DNA from: an uncultured Spartobacteria bacterium
GTDB lineage: Bacteria > Verrucomicrobiota > Verrucomicrobiia > Chthoniobacterales > Terrimicrobiaceae
Assembly: GCA_937960895.1 (NCBI GenBank)
Contig: CALCJD010000007.1
Location: 1 to 6,961, forward strand
Reading direction: 5' to 3'
Length of the DNA: 6,961 nucleotides
Numbering within the stretch: position 1 is the first letter of the stretch; each line of letters opens with the position of its first letter. A program made the position numbers and the translations under genes. This document shows, in pieces, positions 1 to 6,667 of this stretch. Under the pieces are notes generated by a model. The model did not search any database. It was given only the letters and a program-made list of their open reading frames with translations, and had not been told where the DNA came from.

Positions 1-284
1 TGGCCCGCAGCGGAGCCCGGCTGTATCTGGATGGCACCCTGATTCACGAATGCCCGCCCGGACTGGCTTATCTGCCCGCCCCGCATCGCAGTCTGGTGGG
101 GGCGAAATTCGATTTGACCCCGACTCCGGGTGCGCACCGCATGCGCATCGAACTCGGCGGACCCGTTCGGGAAGCCTGCGTGATCCTGACGTACCCGAAT
201 TTCCATCTCTGTCCGTGGACGCGCGGGGAACTGCCGCACCGCGCCCTTTTGCCGGCTCCGGGATCGGACGCCGTGCCGGACTGA
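1..284 (+). CDS. C-terminal fragment of an unrecognised protein
   Basis: An open frame enters from the left edge (first complete codon at base 3) and ends at TGA 282-284, giving 93 visible residues. I do not recognise the family. The visible part alternates short hydrophobic stretches with turns: LYLDGTLI near residues 7-14, AHRMRIELGG near 47-56, then ACVILTYPNFHLCPW. This looks like a beta-sandwich, similar in style to accessory domains of glycoside hydrolases or PA14/LamG-like modules, but that is only an impression. No membrane segment or C-terminal sorting signal is visible. There is an internal GTG at 96, but the frame is open through the window edge with the same protein character, so this is taken as a partial gene and not a small one starting there. 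It converges on the histidine kinase gene, with 27 bases between the stop codons. Confidence 0.6.
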   Translation, partial: ARSGARLYLDGTLIHECPPGLAYLPAPHRSLVGAKFDLTPTPGAHRMRIELGGPVREACVILTYPNFHLCPWTRGELPHRALLPAPGSDAVPD

Positions 285-311
285 ACGGGACGAATCTGCC
301 TTCCCTTCGTC

Positions 312-2591
312 TTACAGCGCGGCGTGCGCCTGTTCGAGGGTGCGCGCGAGCAGGTCGAGTTTGAGGGGTTTGGTGAGATAACCGTTCATTCCGGCTTCAA
401 AGCAGCGCTGGCGTTCCTCGGGAATGACGTCGGCGGTGACGGCGGCAATGAAGGGCGCCTTGCCGGGAGGGTTGAGGCTCCGGATGCGGCGCGTGGCCTC
501 GATGCCGTCCATCTCCGGCATGTGGAGGTCCATCAGGATGCAATTGGGGTGATGGCTCTGGTAGATCTCGACGGCCTGTTTTCCGTTTCCGGCCACGAAG
601 GTGGAATAGCCGAGATTGCGCAGCACCCGTACCATGAGCTTGCGGTTCACGGCATCGTCCTCGGCGACGAGAATGGAGAGCGGATGCCGGACGGCAAAGG
701 CCGGGTCGGCGACGAAGGCGGGCTCCGACGAAGGCGGGAGGGCGGCGAGCTCGATTTCCTGCAGGGGAATGCGGAAGTGAAAATTGCTGCCGACCCCCGG
801 GGTGCTTTCCACCAGAAGTTTTCCTCCCAGCATCTGGACAAACCGCTGGGAGATCGCCAGCCCGAGACCGGTGCCTCCGTAGCGCCGGGCGAGGCTGACA
901 TCCGCCTGCACGAAGGGCTCGAAGATGTGGCGGAGTTGGGACGGACTGATGCCGATGCCGGTGTCGCGGACAAAAAATTCGTAGAATCCCCGCTCCCGCG
1001 TGCGCCGCACGCCGACCACAACGCTGCCGCGCGAGGTGAATTTGACGGCGTTTCCCACCAGGTTGAGAAGCACCTGCTGGAGCCGGTCGACGGCCCCCTC
1101 GAAACGATCCGGCAGGTCGGGTTCGATATGGACCTCCATGACCAGTCCCTTGCGCTGCGCCGAGGGCGTCAGAAGGTTGCTGACATTGTTCAGCACCTGT
1201 CGGAGCGAAAATGGCACGCTGTCAAAACGCAGCCGTCCGGCCTCAAGGCGGCTGTAGTCGAGGATGTCGTCGAGAATCTGGAGAAGCGAACTGCCGCTCC
1301 GCCGAATGGTGTGCACGTAGTCGTGCTGGAGGGGCTCCAGCGGGGTCTGGGCCAGAAGGTCGGCGAATCCCAGAATGCCGTTCATGGGCGTGCGGATCTC
1401 GTGACTCATGGCGGCGAGGAAGTCGCTCTTGGCGCGTTCCCCGGCCTGCGCCTGCTGGCGGAGCTCCTTTTCTGTCTCGATGGCGCGCTGCAACCTGGCC
1501 TCGGTCTCCTTGCGGGCGGTGATGTCGAGAAGGATGCCGGAAAGCTGGACCGGATTGCCGTCGGCGTCCCGCTCGACGATCTTTGCGCGTTCCAGCACCC
1601 AGCGCAACGAACCGTCCTTGGCGCGCATGCGGTATTCCACCTCGAACAACGGGGCGCGTCCCTCGAAGTAGCGGGTTTGCGCCTCCCTGATGGCGGGCTG
1701 ATCCTCCGGCGGAATCAGGCTGTCCCGGAAGGCGAGGGTTTGCTCGACCTCATCCTCCTGGTAGCCGAGCACCCGCCGCCAGTTTTCGTCGAAGAGAATG
1801 CGCCCGCTGGGAATGTGCCAGTTGGAGATGCTCATTTCCGCGCTGCTGAGGGCGAGGGAGAGGAACTGACGGTTTTCCTCCAAGGCCTGGGCCGCCTGGC
1901 GGGATCCGGTGATGTCCTGGAGCGTGCCGTGGATGCGCTTGATCACCCCGTCCTCGTATTCCGCCTGCCCGATGATGCGAACCCAGAGGCGGCGGCCCTT
2001 GGCGGTGACGAATTCCAGCTCGAGATCGTAGGGCAGGCCCTCGGTGGCGCACTGGCGGACGGCTTCACGAACGATGGGCCGGCATTCCGGCGTGAAGAAG
2101 CTGATGGCCTGGTTGAGATTGGGGTCGAAATCCGGGGGCACCTCGTGGAGCCGGTAGGCCTCCTCACTCCAGATCACGTGATATTCGGGCAGTTCCACGG
2201 TCCAGGCGCCCAACCGTCCCATGCGGCTGGCAATGCGCAGGAGGTCCCGGCTTTTGCGCAATTCCCGATCCGTCTCGACGGTGGCGGTGATGTCGAAGAC
2301 GGAGAGGGCGAGGCGGTTGTCCAGGACGCAGCCCTGCACGCGAAACCGGCGGGCGCCGTGCCGGGTTTCCAGGACCGCGGCCCGGCCGGTTTCCATCACC
2401 GTTTGGCAGAAGGTGAACAGGTCGCCGGCATCCGTTTGCGGTGTGATTGCGCTCCACCGACGTCCCAGCATCCGGGGGGAGGCGGATTCTCCAATACCGT
2501 GGTGTGCCGTGAGGAGGAAATCGACAATCCGGCCGGCATTGTCCCGCACGGGCTCGGACAACCACAGACCTTCGGAGGTCGGGCAAAACAT
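312..2591 (-). CDS. Soluble three-PAS hybrid sensor histidine kinase with receiver domain
   Basis: This encodes a 759-residue signalling kinase that would autophosphorylate on His and pass phosphate to its own receiver Asp. Domains from the ATG at 2591: a degenerate PAS-like segment (about 5-105), a PAS of PAS_3 style (about 125-230, ending GTLQDIT), another PAS (about 245-360, ending GILLDIT), a short coiled linker (360-390), HisKA with phosphoacceptor H397 in MSHEIRTPMNG, HATPase with N-box N514 (NLVGNAVKFT), G1 D543 (DTGIGI), F-box FEPF and G2 GGTGLGL (572-578), then a receiver with acidic pair D645/D646, phosphoacceptor D688 (LMDLHMPEMDG), T719 and K741 (LTKP). All key residues are present. 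There is no membrane segment or signal peptide, so it should sense a cytoplasmic cue. No Hpt domain or separate response regulator is in the window. The frame extends upstream to a TTG at 2606, but ATG 2591 is preferred because GGTAGG lies 7 bases before it. It lies 37 bases downstream of bioA, probably in one transcript. Confidence 0.95.
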   Translation of the reverse strand: MFCPTSEGLWLSEPVRDNAGRIVDFLLTAHHGIGESASPRMLGRRWSAITPQTDAGDLFTFCQTVMETGRAAVLETRHGARRFRVQGCVLDNRLALSVFDITATVETDRELRKSRDLLRIASRMGRLGAWTVELPEYHVIWSEEAYRLHEVPPDFDPNLNQAISFFTPECRPIVREAVRQCATEGLPYDLELEFVTAKGRRLWVRIIGQAEYEDGVIKRIHGTLQDITGSRQAAQALEENRQFLSLALSSAEMSISNWHIPSGRILFDENWRRVLGYQEDEVEQTLAFRDSLIPPEDQPAIREAQTRYFEGRAPLFEVEYRMRAKDGSLRWVLERAKIVERDADGNPVQLSGILLDITARKETEARLQRAIETEKELRQQAQAGERAKSDFLAAMSHEIRTPMNGILGFADLLAQTPLEPLQHDYVHTIRRSGSSLLQILDDILDYSRLEAGRLRFDSVPFSLRQVLNNVSNLLTPSAQRKGLVMEVHIEPDLPDRFEGAVDRLQQVLLNLVGNAVKFTSRGSVVVGVRRTRERGFYEFFVRDTGIGISPSQLRHIFEPFVQADVSLARRYGGTGLGLAISQRFVQMLGGKLLVESTPGVGSNFHFRIPLQEIELAALPPSSEPAFVADPAFAVRHPLSILVAEDDAVNRKLMVRVLRNLGYSTFVAGNGKQAVEIYQSHHPNCILMDLHMPEMDGIEATRRIRSLNPPGKAPFIAAVTADVIPEERQRCFEAGMNGYLTKPLKLDLLARTLEQAHAAL

Positions 2592-2628
2592 GACAAAGCC
2601 TACCAAAACACGGCAGGTTTTTGCATTA

Positions 2629-3936
2629 TCAAAGTTTGGGCGCGGAAGACGGTCCGCAGACTTCCTCCACGGCGAGCTTCAGGGCCCGGACGGCCAGTTC
2701 CAATTCGGTCTCCGTGGTGCAGAGCGGCGGCATGAGGACGACGGTGTCGAGAATGGGGCGGGTCAGCAGGCCGTGACGTCGGGCCGCAAAACAGATGCGG
2801 GCCCCGGTTTGTTCCTGCCAGGGGAACGGTTCTCCGTCGGGGCGCCGGATTTCGATGCCGGCGATGAATCCACACTGGCGCACCTCCGCGACGTGGGGGC
2901 ATTCCCGTCTGAGGCCGTCCAGCAGTTGGCGCAGAAGGAGGATTTTGGGTTGGAGTGCGGCCAGGGTGTGTTCCTCCTCGAAGACATCGAGGCTGGCCAG
3001 GGCGGCGGCGCACCCGACGGGGTTGCCGCAATAGCTGTGTCCGTAAAAGAAGGTTTTCCGTTCGTGGTATTCCCCGAGGAAGGCTTCGTAGATGCGCTCG
3101 GTGGTGAGGGTGGCGGCCAGCGGCAGGTAGCCGCCGGTGAGGCCCTTGGCCAAGCAGAGAAAATCGGGATACGCCTCCTCGTGCTGGCAGGCGAAGAGCC
3201 GCCCGGTGCGCCCGAATCCGGTGAGCACTTCGTCGAAGATCAGATGGACGCCGTGCCGGTCGCACCAGGCGCGCAGCTCGCGCAACATGCCGGGAGGCCA
3301 GAGCTCAATGCCCGCCGCGCCCTGCACCAGGGGCTCGATGACGACCGCGGCAATGTCCACGGGGTCGAGGGTCTCGAGTTCGGCGGACGACGCCACGTGA
3401 TAAACGGGAAAATGCATCGCGGCAAAGCGCTCCGCGAAAACGGCCACGCCGCCCAGGCTCGAGGCGCCCGTCGTGTCTCCATGATAGGCATTGGCGAAGG
3501 CCACGAACCGCCGGCGCTGCGGCTGACCGCAAAGCTGCCAGTATTGGAGGGACATCTTCAGCGCCACTTCAATGGCGGTGGAGCCGTCGTCGGAATAAAA
3601 AACGCGGGAAAAGACACCCTTCGGAAACAGCCCGACCAGCCGCTCCGCCAGGGTGATGGCCGGTGCATTGGTCGTGCCGAGAAAGGACACATGGGCGACG
3701 CGATCGACCTGGGCTTTGATGGCCTCCGTGATTCGCGGATGCCGGTGGCCGTGGATGTTGGTCCAGATGGAGGAGTTGCCGTCGAGATACCGCCGTCCCT
3801 CGCTGTCCCGCAGCCAGGCGCCTTCGCCGTCCACCAGCACGAGCGGTTCATGGTCCGGGGCGCACCAGTCCTTCATCTGGGTGAAGGGATGCCAGAGGTG
3901 TTTTTTGTCCAGAGCGATGAGCGTTGGTGTCTTCAC
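2629..3936 (-). CDS. bioA: Adenosylmethionine-8-amino-7-oxononanoate aminotransferase (DAPA synthase), biotin biosynthesis
   Basis: This is a cytosolic PLP enzyme of the class III aminotransferase fold. It converts 8-amino-7-oxononanoate (KAPA) to 7,8-diaminopelargonate, the step before BioD. From GTG 3936 the protein has 435 residues, normal for BioA. Visible motifs: LWHPFTQMKDW (14-24), the BioA signature near the N-terminus; NSSIWTNIHGH (54-64); phosphate-binding GSTA (118-121); AYHGDTTGA (150-158), with Y151 stacking on PLP; D235 in FDEVLTGFGRTG, which pairs with the PLP ring nitrogen; Schiff-base lysine K264 in AKGLTGG; GHSYCGNP (299-306); and R393 in LLTRP, which should bind substrate carboxylate. 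The frame extends to a TTG at 4041, but those 35 residues are unlike BioA and overlap the divergent gene, so GTG 3936 fits better. I see no good Shine-Dalgarno before it. Details of the motifs look closer to the Bacillus (BioK-like) form than to E. coli BioA. bioF, bioD and bioB are not in the window. Confidence 0.93.
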   Translation of the reverse strand: MKTPTLIALDKKHLWHPFTQMKDWCAPDHEPLVLVDGEGAWLRDSEGRRYLDGNSSIWTNIHGHRHPRITEAIKAQVDRVAHVSFLGTTNAPAITLAERLVGLFPKGVFSRVFYSDDGSTAIEVALKMSLQYWQLCGQPQRRRFVAFANAYHGDTTGASSLGGVAVFAERFAAMHFPVYHVASSAELETLDPVDIAAVVIEPLVQGAAGIELWPPGMLRELRAWCDRHGVHLIFDEVLTGFGRTGRLFACQHEEAYPDFLCLAKGLTGGYLPLAATLTTERIYEAFLGEYHERKTFFYGHSYCGNPVGCAAALASLDVFEEEHTLAALQPKILLLRQLLDGLRRECPHVAEVRQCGFIAGIEIRRPDGEPFPWQEQTGARICFAARRHGLLTRPILDTVVLMPPLCTTETELELAVRALKLAVEEVCGPSSAPKL

Positions 3937-4022
3937 GTGCCGTAGATGAGAAGCCGGACGGACGCCCGGGGCAATGCATTTCCGGGACTTGCCGCTCCGG
4001 GGAATTTTGTCAGTATCCCGCC
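3937..4022. promoter_or_regulatory. Divergent intergenic region between bioA and the PEP-CTERM gene
   Basis: These 86 bases separate two gene starts pointing away from each other, so they should carry the upstream signals for both. No inverted repeat resembling the known BirA operator (TTGTAAACC and its mirror) is visible. There is a loose GC-rich inverted repeat, TTCCGG near 3980 and CCGGGGAA near 3997-4004, too imperfect to call an operator. I see no convincing sigma70 promoter on the + strand, and neither gene has a strong Shine-Dalgarno. The role is inferred from gene orientation. Confidence 0.5.
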
Positions 4023-4041
4023 ATGCGGCGCCTCCTGGCAA
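4012..4041 (-). promoter_or_regulatory. Possible sigma70-type promoter for bioA
   Basis: Read on the - strand, TTGCCA (4041-4036, five of six bases matching TTGACA) is followed after 18 bases by GATACT (4017-4012, four of six matching TATAAT). Transcription would begin near 4005 and leave a leader of roughly 70 bases before bioA GTG 3936. The -35 element lies inside the first codons of the divergent gene. Such matches arise by chance, so confidence is low. Confidence 0.3.
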
Positions 4042-6548
4042 TCATCGGGCTGGTGGCGGGAATTTCCCCGCTGGTGGCAGAAAACACGCGGCCGGCGGAC
4101 ACCCCGCCCCTGGTGCAGGTCGGTCAGGGACCCGATGACAGCGGACTGCCGAATTCCGGCGAATATTACTGCGGTCCGACCTCCATGACCATGAACCTTT
4201 TCTGGCTGGCCGGCCAGGGCTTCTCCACGGTGGCCCCGGAATTCACCGAGGAAAACGCCTACAATCTCGACCGGATTCTCGGCGGGCTGTCGAACACCGA
4301 TCCCTATGCGGTCGGAACGGGCCTGGACGGCCTGATCCACGGGGTGGAACTCTATCTCTCGCTCAAGGGCCTGGCCGGCAGCGTGCACGCCCAGGTCATC
4401 AATGCCCCGTCGCCGGAGGATCTGGCCTCCCATTTCACCGGCTACAACATGCTGACGACGTCGATTGGCTGGTACACCCGGCAGGGCGACACCAACGAAT
4501 ACCAACGCACCGCCGGACACTTTGTCGCGCTGCTCGATTATGATGGCGACACCAACACCGCGACCATCAACAACCCGGAACCTCACTCGTTGTACGACGT
4601 GCCCAATGTTCCGGACGAGGTGCGCCAGCAGCCTTCGGTGGCGATGGTTGATCCCGCACTGAACCTGGGAATGAGCGGGACGTATTACCAATATGTCACT
4701 TCGGTTTATCCCGGGGGGACGGCCCCGGCCCGCATGGCGGTCATTGCCCACCTGCTGGTCTTCGAAGTGTCCGCCACGCCGGGGGCCGCTCCGGCCGTGT
4801 TTACGGCGACCTCCACGCTCCGGATCAACACAAACGGCGGCAGCTTCTCGGCGGAGGCGCCCCTCGCGGGCTCCGGAGGAATCGAAAAGACGGGGGACGG
4901 CGCGCTCACCCTGACCGGATCGAATGCGCTGACCGGAACCCATCTGGTGTTGGGTGGCACGCTGGCCAGCACGCTCACCACCGACGGTTCGGGCACGGCC
5001 ACGCCTTTCGGCACGGGCTCGGTGGTCGTGTCCAACGGGGGCGTTTTGCGAATTGCTCCGGCCGAAGTGTCCTCGCCCGGACCGAAGGACGTGACCGTCT
5101 CCGTGGCGTCGGGCTCGGGCAGTCCGTTCCGGCTGGGCGGCGGCGCCGCGGGGCTCGAACTTGAGGCCGGAGACAATGATTCCCTGACCGTTTATCTCGG
5201 AGGCGAGACCGACGGTGTCACGCCCAATGTCCTGCGGGAAAATTATGCAACCCTCGCTTTGGAGGTCGGATCCGGCCTAACCGATCTCGGGGGACGCGTG
5301 CGGGTGTTCGTGAATGGCACCGGCGACAATCTGCCGCAGACCAATCACGGCATCGTGTCTCCGGCGATGATCGGGGTGGACACCGACGGAAGCGCCTCGG
5401 GGGCCTTTCTCGGTTATGAGGTCGATTCCGGGTTTGTGGTGGCGTCGGTGACGAGCGGATCGAGTTTTTCGGGCGCAAACAATCAGACGGTGTTCGCCAC
5501 CTCGATGGCGATTGATCTGGGCTCCGACGCGGTCACCGTGGCGGCCCTGCAGGCGAATCACGACATCACCGGCACGGCACACAGCGTGTTGTCGATCCTG
5601 CCGGAGGGGGCGCAGGACGCGGGTTTGATCCTGAACAACGCCACCATCGCCACCGGCACGCTGAGTTTCGGAGACAGGGACGCCTTTGTGTATGCGGCCT
5701 CGGGGACGAGCCGGATTGAGGCGGTGCTCGACGGCACGGGCGGCCTCACCACCTTTGGATCGGGCGAGCTTGTGCTTTCCGGTACGGCCGCTTCGTTCAC
5801 CGGCGGGATCTTTGTCAACGCCGGCACGCTCACCGTGCAGAATGCGGCCACCGGAACCGCGGCGATTACGGTGCGCTCCGGGGCGACGCTGGGCATCTCC
5901 GGCAGCAACTCGGTGGTTGAAGGCGCGGTGCAGGTCGCGGAAGGGGCGTCGCTCGCCTTTGACGACCACGGGGTTCTGCGCGGCGAGTTGACCCTGCCGC
6001 AGGGCGCCACCCTGTATGGGACCGGCACGGTGGAGTTTGCCTCCACCCTGATGATTCAGGGGACAATCGGGGACGGCATCCACGGCGGCCTGCTGACGTT
6101 TGCCTCCACGGGAACCGACGCCGTGGTCCTCGACGGAACCGCCGCGATCTTCAACTGGACCCTCACCGAGGCGACGGATGATGAGTCCGCCTTCGGTGTG
6201 GCGTGGATGGGAGTGGTTTTTGACGCGAATGCCACGGTGGGAAGTGGCTCCGCCCCTCTGGGAATTTCGCTGGGGTTTGCCGAAGGGCTTTTGCCCGACC
6301 AGGGGAACGATTTCTGGAACGACCCCCACACCTGGAAGCTATTCGAGTTTAATGAAGAGTATTCCTTCGACGGAAAGATTCTCAACAACCTCTACAGGTT
6401 TACGGTGGGAACGTTTTCGTTGAACCCGCTGGGAACCACGGTCTGGCTTGTTTACACGCCGGTTCCCGAACCGTCCGCCGCCCTGTTGCTGACGGGAGCG
6501 GCCGCCGCCGGACTCCTCGGGCGAAGAACCCGGAGGTCCCATCGGTAG
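4023..6548 (+). CDS. Exported PEP-CTERM protein with C39-like cysteine peptidase domain and PATR beta-strand repeats
   Basis: This encodes an 841-residue envelope or surface protein, function unproven. ATG 4023 is chosen because it starts a clean signal peptide (basic RR, hydrophobic core 4-18, probable cleavage near LVA/E at 19-20). The upstream TTG at 3924 would bury that signal and overlap bioA. Residues about 28-250 look like a papain-fold, peptidase C39-like domain: C50 in YYCGPTSMTM, H166 in GHFVALLDYDGD, and N184 before P185 (INNPEP) as the candidate third residue. C50 is the only cysteine in the protein. Residues about 260-700 are Gly/Thr/Ser/Val-rich beta-strand sequence, with a clear autotransporter-associated repeat at 285-314 and a divergent one at 571-605. 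A terminal beta domain (about 705-810) is followed by the PEP-CTERM tail: VPEPS 814-818, hydrophobic 819-833, basic RRTRRSHR. No autotransporter barrel is present, so anchoring by an exosortase is expected. No Shine-Dalgarno is evident. It is probably monocistronic, ending before a terminator. Confidence 0.88.
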   Translation: MRRLLAIIGLVAGISPLVAENTRPADTPPLVQVGQGPDDSGLPNSGEYYCGPTSMTMNLFWLAGQGFSTVAPEFTEENAYNLDRILGGLSNTDPYAVGTGLDGLIHGVELYLSLKGLAGSVHAQVINAPSPEDLASHFTGYNMLTTSIGWYTRQGDTNEYQRTAGHFVALLDYDGDTNTATINNPEPHSLYDVPNVPDEVRQQPSVAMVDPALNLGMSGTYYQYVTSVYPGGTAPARMAVIAHLLVFEVSATPGAAPAVFTATSTLRINTNGGSFSAEAPLAGSGGIEKTGDGALTLTGSNALTGTHLVLGGTLASTLTTDGSGTATPFGTGSVVVSNGGVLRIAPAEVSSPGPKDVTVSVASGSGSPFRLGGGAAGLELEAGDNDSLTVYLGGETDGVTPNVLRENYATLALEVGSGLTDLGGRVRVFVNGTGDNLPQTNHGIVSPAMIGVDTDGSASGAFLGYEVDSGFVVASVTSGSSFSGANNQTVFATSMAIDLGSDAVTVAALQANHDITGTAHSVLSILPEGAQDAGLILNNATIATGTLSFGDRDAFVYAASGTSRIEAVLDGTGGLTTFGSGELVLSGTAASFTGGIFVNAGTLTVQNAATGTAAITVRSGATLGISGSNSVVEGAVQVAEGASLAFDDHGVLRGELTLPQGATLYGTGTVEFASTLMIQGTIGDGIHGGLLTFASTGTDAVVLDGTAAIFNWTLTEATDDESAFGVAWMGVVFDANATVGSGSAPLGISLGFAEGLLPDQGNDFWNDPHTWKLFEFNEEYSFDGKILNNLYRFTVGTFSLNPLGTTVWLVYTPVPEPSAALLLTGAAAAGLLGRRTRRSHR
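4875..4964 (+). repeat. Autotransporter-associated beta-strand repeat (PATR), copy 1
   Basis: Residues 285-314 of the PEP-CTERM protein match the usual PATR pattern: GGIEKTGDGALTLTGSN, then LTGT, then LVLGGTL. The family consensus runs roughly G-GL-K-GxGTLTLSGxNTYTGxTxVxxGTL. It is a structural right-handed beta-helix rung, common in long exported proteins, and does not imply an autotransporter barrel. Confidence 0.8.
5733..5837 (+). repeat. Autotransporter-associated beta-strand repeat (PATR), divergent copy 2
   Basis: Residues 571-605 of the same protein repeat the pattern with changes: GTGGLTTFGSGELVLSG, then FTGGIFVNAGTLTV. The usual KxG step is TFG here. It is preceded by the segment ATGTLSFGDRDAFVYA, which commonly leads into PATR units in verrucomicrobial PEP-CTERM proteins (recalled, not searched). 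Confidence 0.7.
6462..6545 (+). other. PEP-CTERM sorting signal (C-terminal anchor)
   Basis: The last 28 residues form the three-part PEP-CTERM signal: the VPEPS motif, a single hydrophobic helix (AALLLTGAAAAGLLG), and a basic end (RRTRRSHR). In known systems an exosortase (EpsH/XrtA family) recognises and cleaves this tail. No exosortase gene is in the window, so it must be encoded elsewhere. Confidence 0.9.
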
Positions 6549-6569
6549 AGCCCCCACTGGGAGCATTTA

Positions 6570-6635
6570 CCCGATCGGCAATCTCGCGGACCGTCGGGTG
6601 GGGACGGCCTCAGGGAGCGCCGGTCGGGTTTTTTT
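6570..6635 (+). terminator. Rho-independent terminator after the PEP-CTERM gene
   Basis: ACCCGATCGG (6570-6579) pairs with CCGGTCGGGT (6620-6629) over ten base pairs, one of them a T-G wobble, and a run of seven T follows immediately (6629-6635, the first T shared with the stem). The 40-base loop holds its own hairpin, CCGTC (6591-6595) with GACGG (6603-6607). It starts 21 bases after the stop codon. There is no T run on the opposite strand, so it should act only on + transcripts, stopping read-through into the convergent regulator gene. Confidence 0.75.
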
Positions 6636-6667
6636 CGGTCGGGCCTGTTTCGCGCGCCCGCATGGAG

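Noticed and set aside
289..311. Inverted repeat GACGAA / TTCGTC with an 11-base loop in the gap between the first gene and the kinase
   Set aside because: Its position suits a two-way terminator, but the stem is only six pairs and no T run follows on either strand, so it may be chance.
50..364. A 104-residue open frame on the + strand overlapping the first gene and the end of the kinase gene
   Set aside because: It is in a different frame from the supported partial gene, is Arg/Pro/Ala-rich, and overlaps the conserved receiver domain end on the other strand.
2592..2628. Weak inverted repeat (CAAAAC and GTTTTTG) between bioA and the kinase
   Set aside because: The stem is about five pairs with a mismatch, and it overlaps the presumed ribosome binding site region. 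There is too little to call an attenuator or terminator.
324..2735. An 803-residue open frame on the + strand, antisense to the kinase gene
   Set aside because: It lies opposite a kinase with every family motif intact. Its translation shows no recognisable domain, and long antisense frames are expected in GC-rich genes.
2221..3945. A 574-residue open frame on the + strand, antisense to bioA and the start of the kinase gene
   Set aside because: It is a shadow of two well-supported genes. Its composition is low-complexity Gly/Arg/Glu with no domain signature.
3937..4022. BirA biotin operator upstream of bioA
   Set aside because: No sequence like TTGTAAACC with its mirror half was found in the intergenic region.
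3933..4943. A 336-residue open frame on the - strand across the PEP-CTERM gene start
   Set aside because: It overlaps the signal peptide and catalytic region of the real gene and would also overlap the bioA start. No homology is recognisable.
5277..6329. A 350-residue open frame on the - strand inside the PEP-CTERM gene
   Set aside because: Its Arg/Gly/His-rich translation is typical of the antisense of a Gly/Thr-rich GC-rich gene, with no start signal or family features.
4023..6548. A true autotransporter (type V secretion) call for the PATR protein
   Set aside because: The C-terminus is a PEP-CTERM tail with one hydrophobic helix, not a beta-barrel translocator ending in an aromatic residue.
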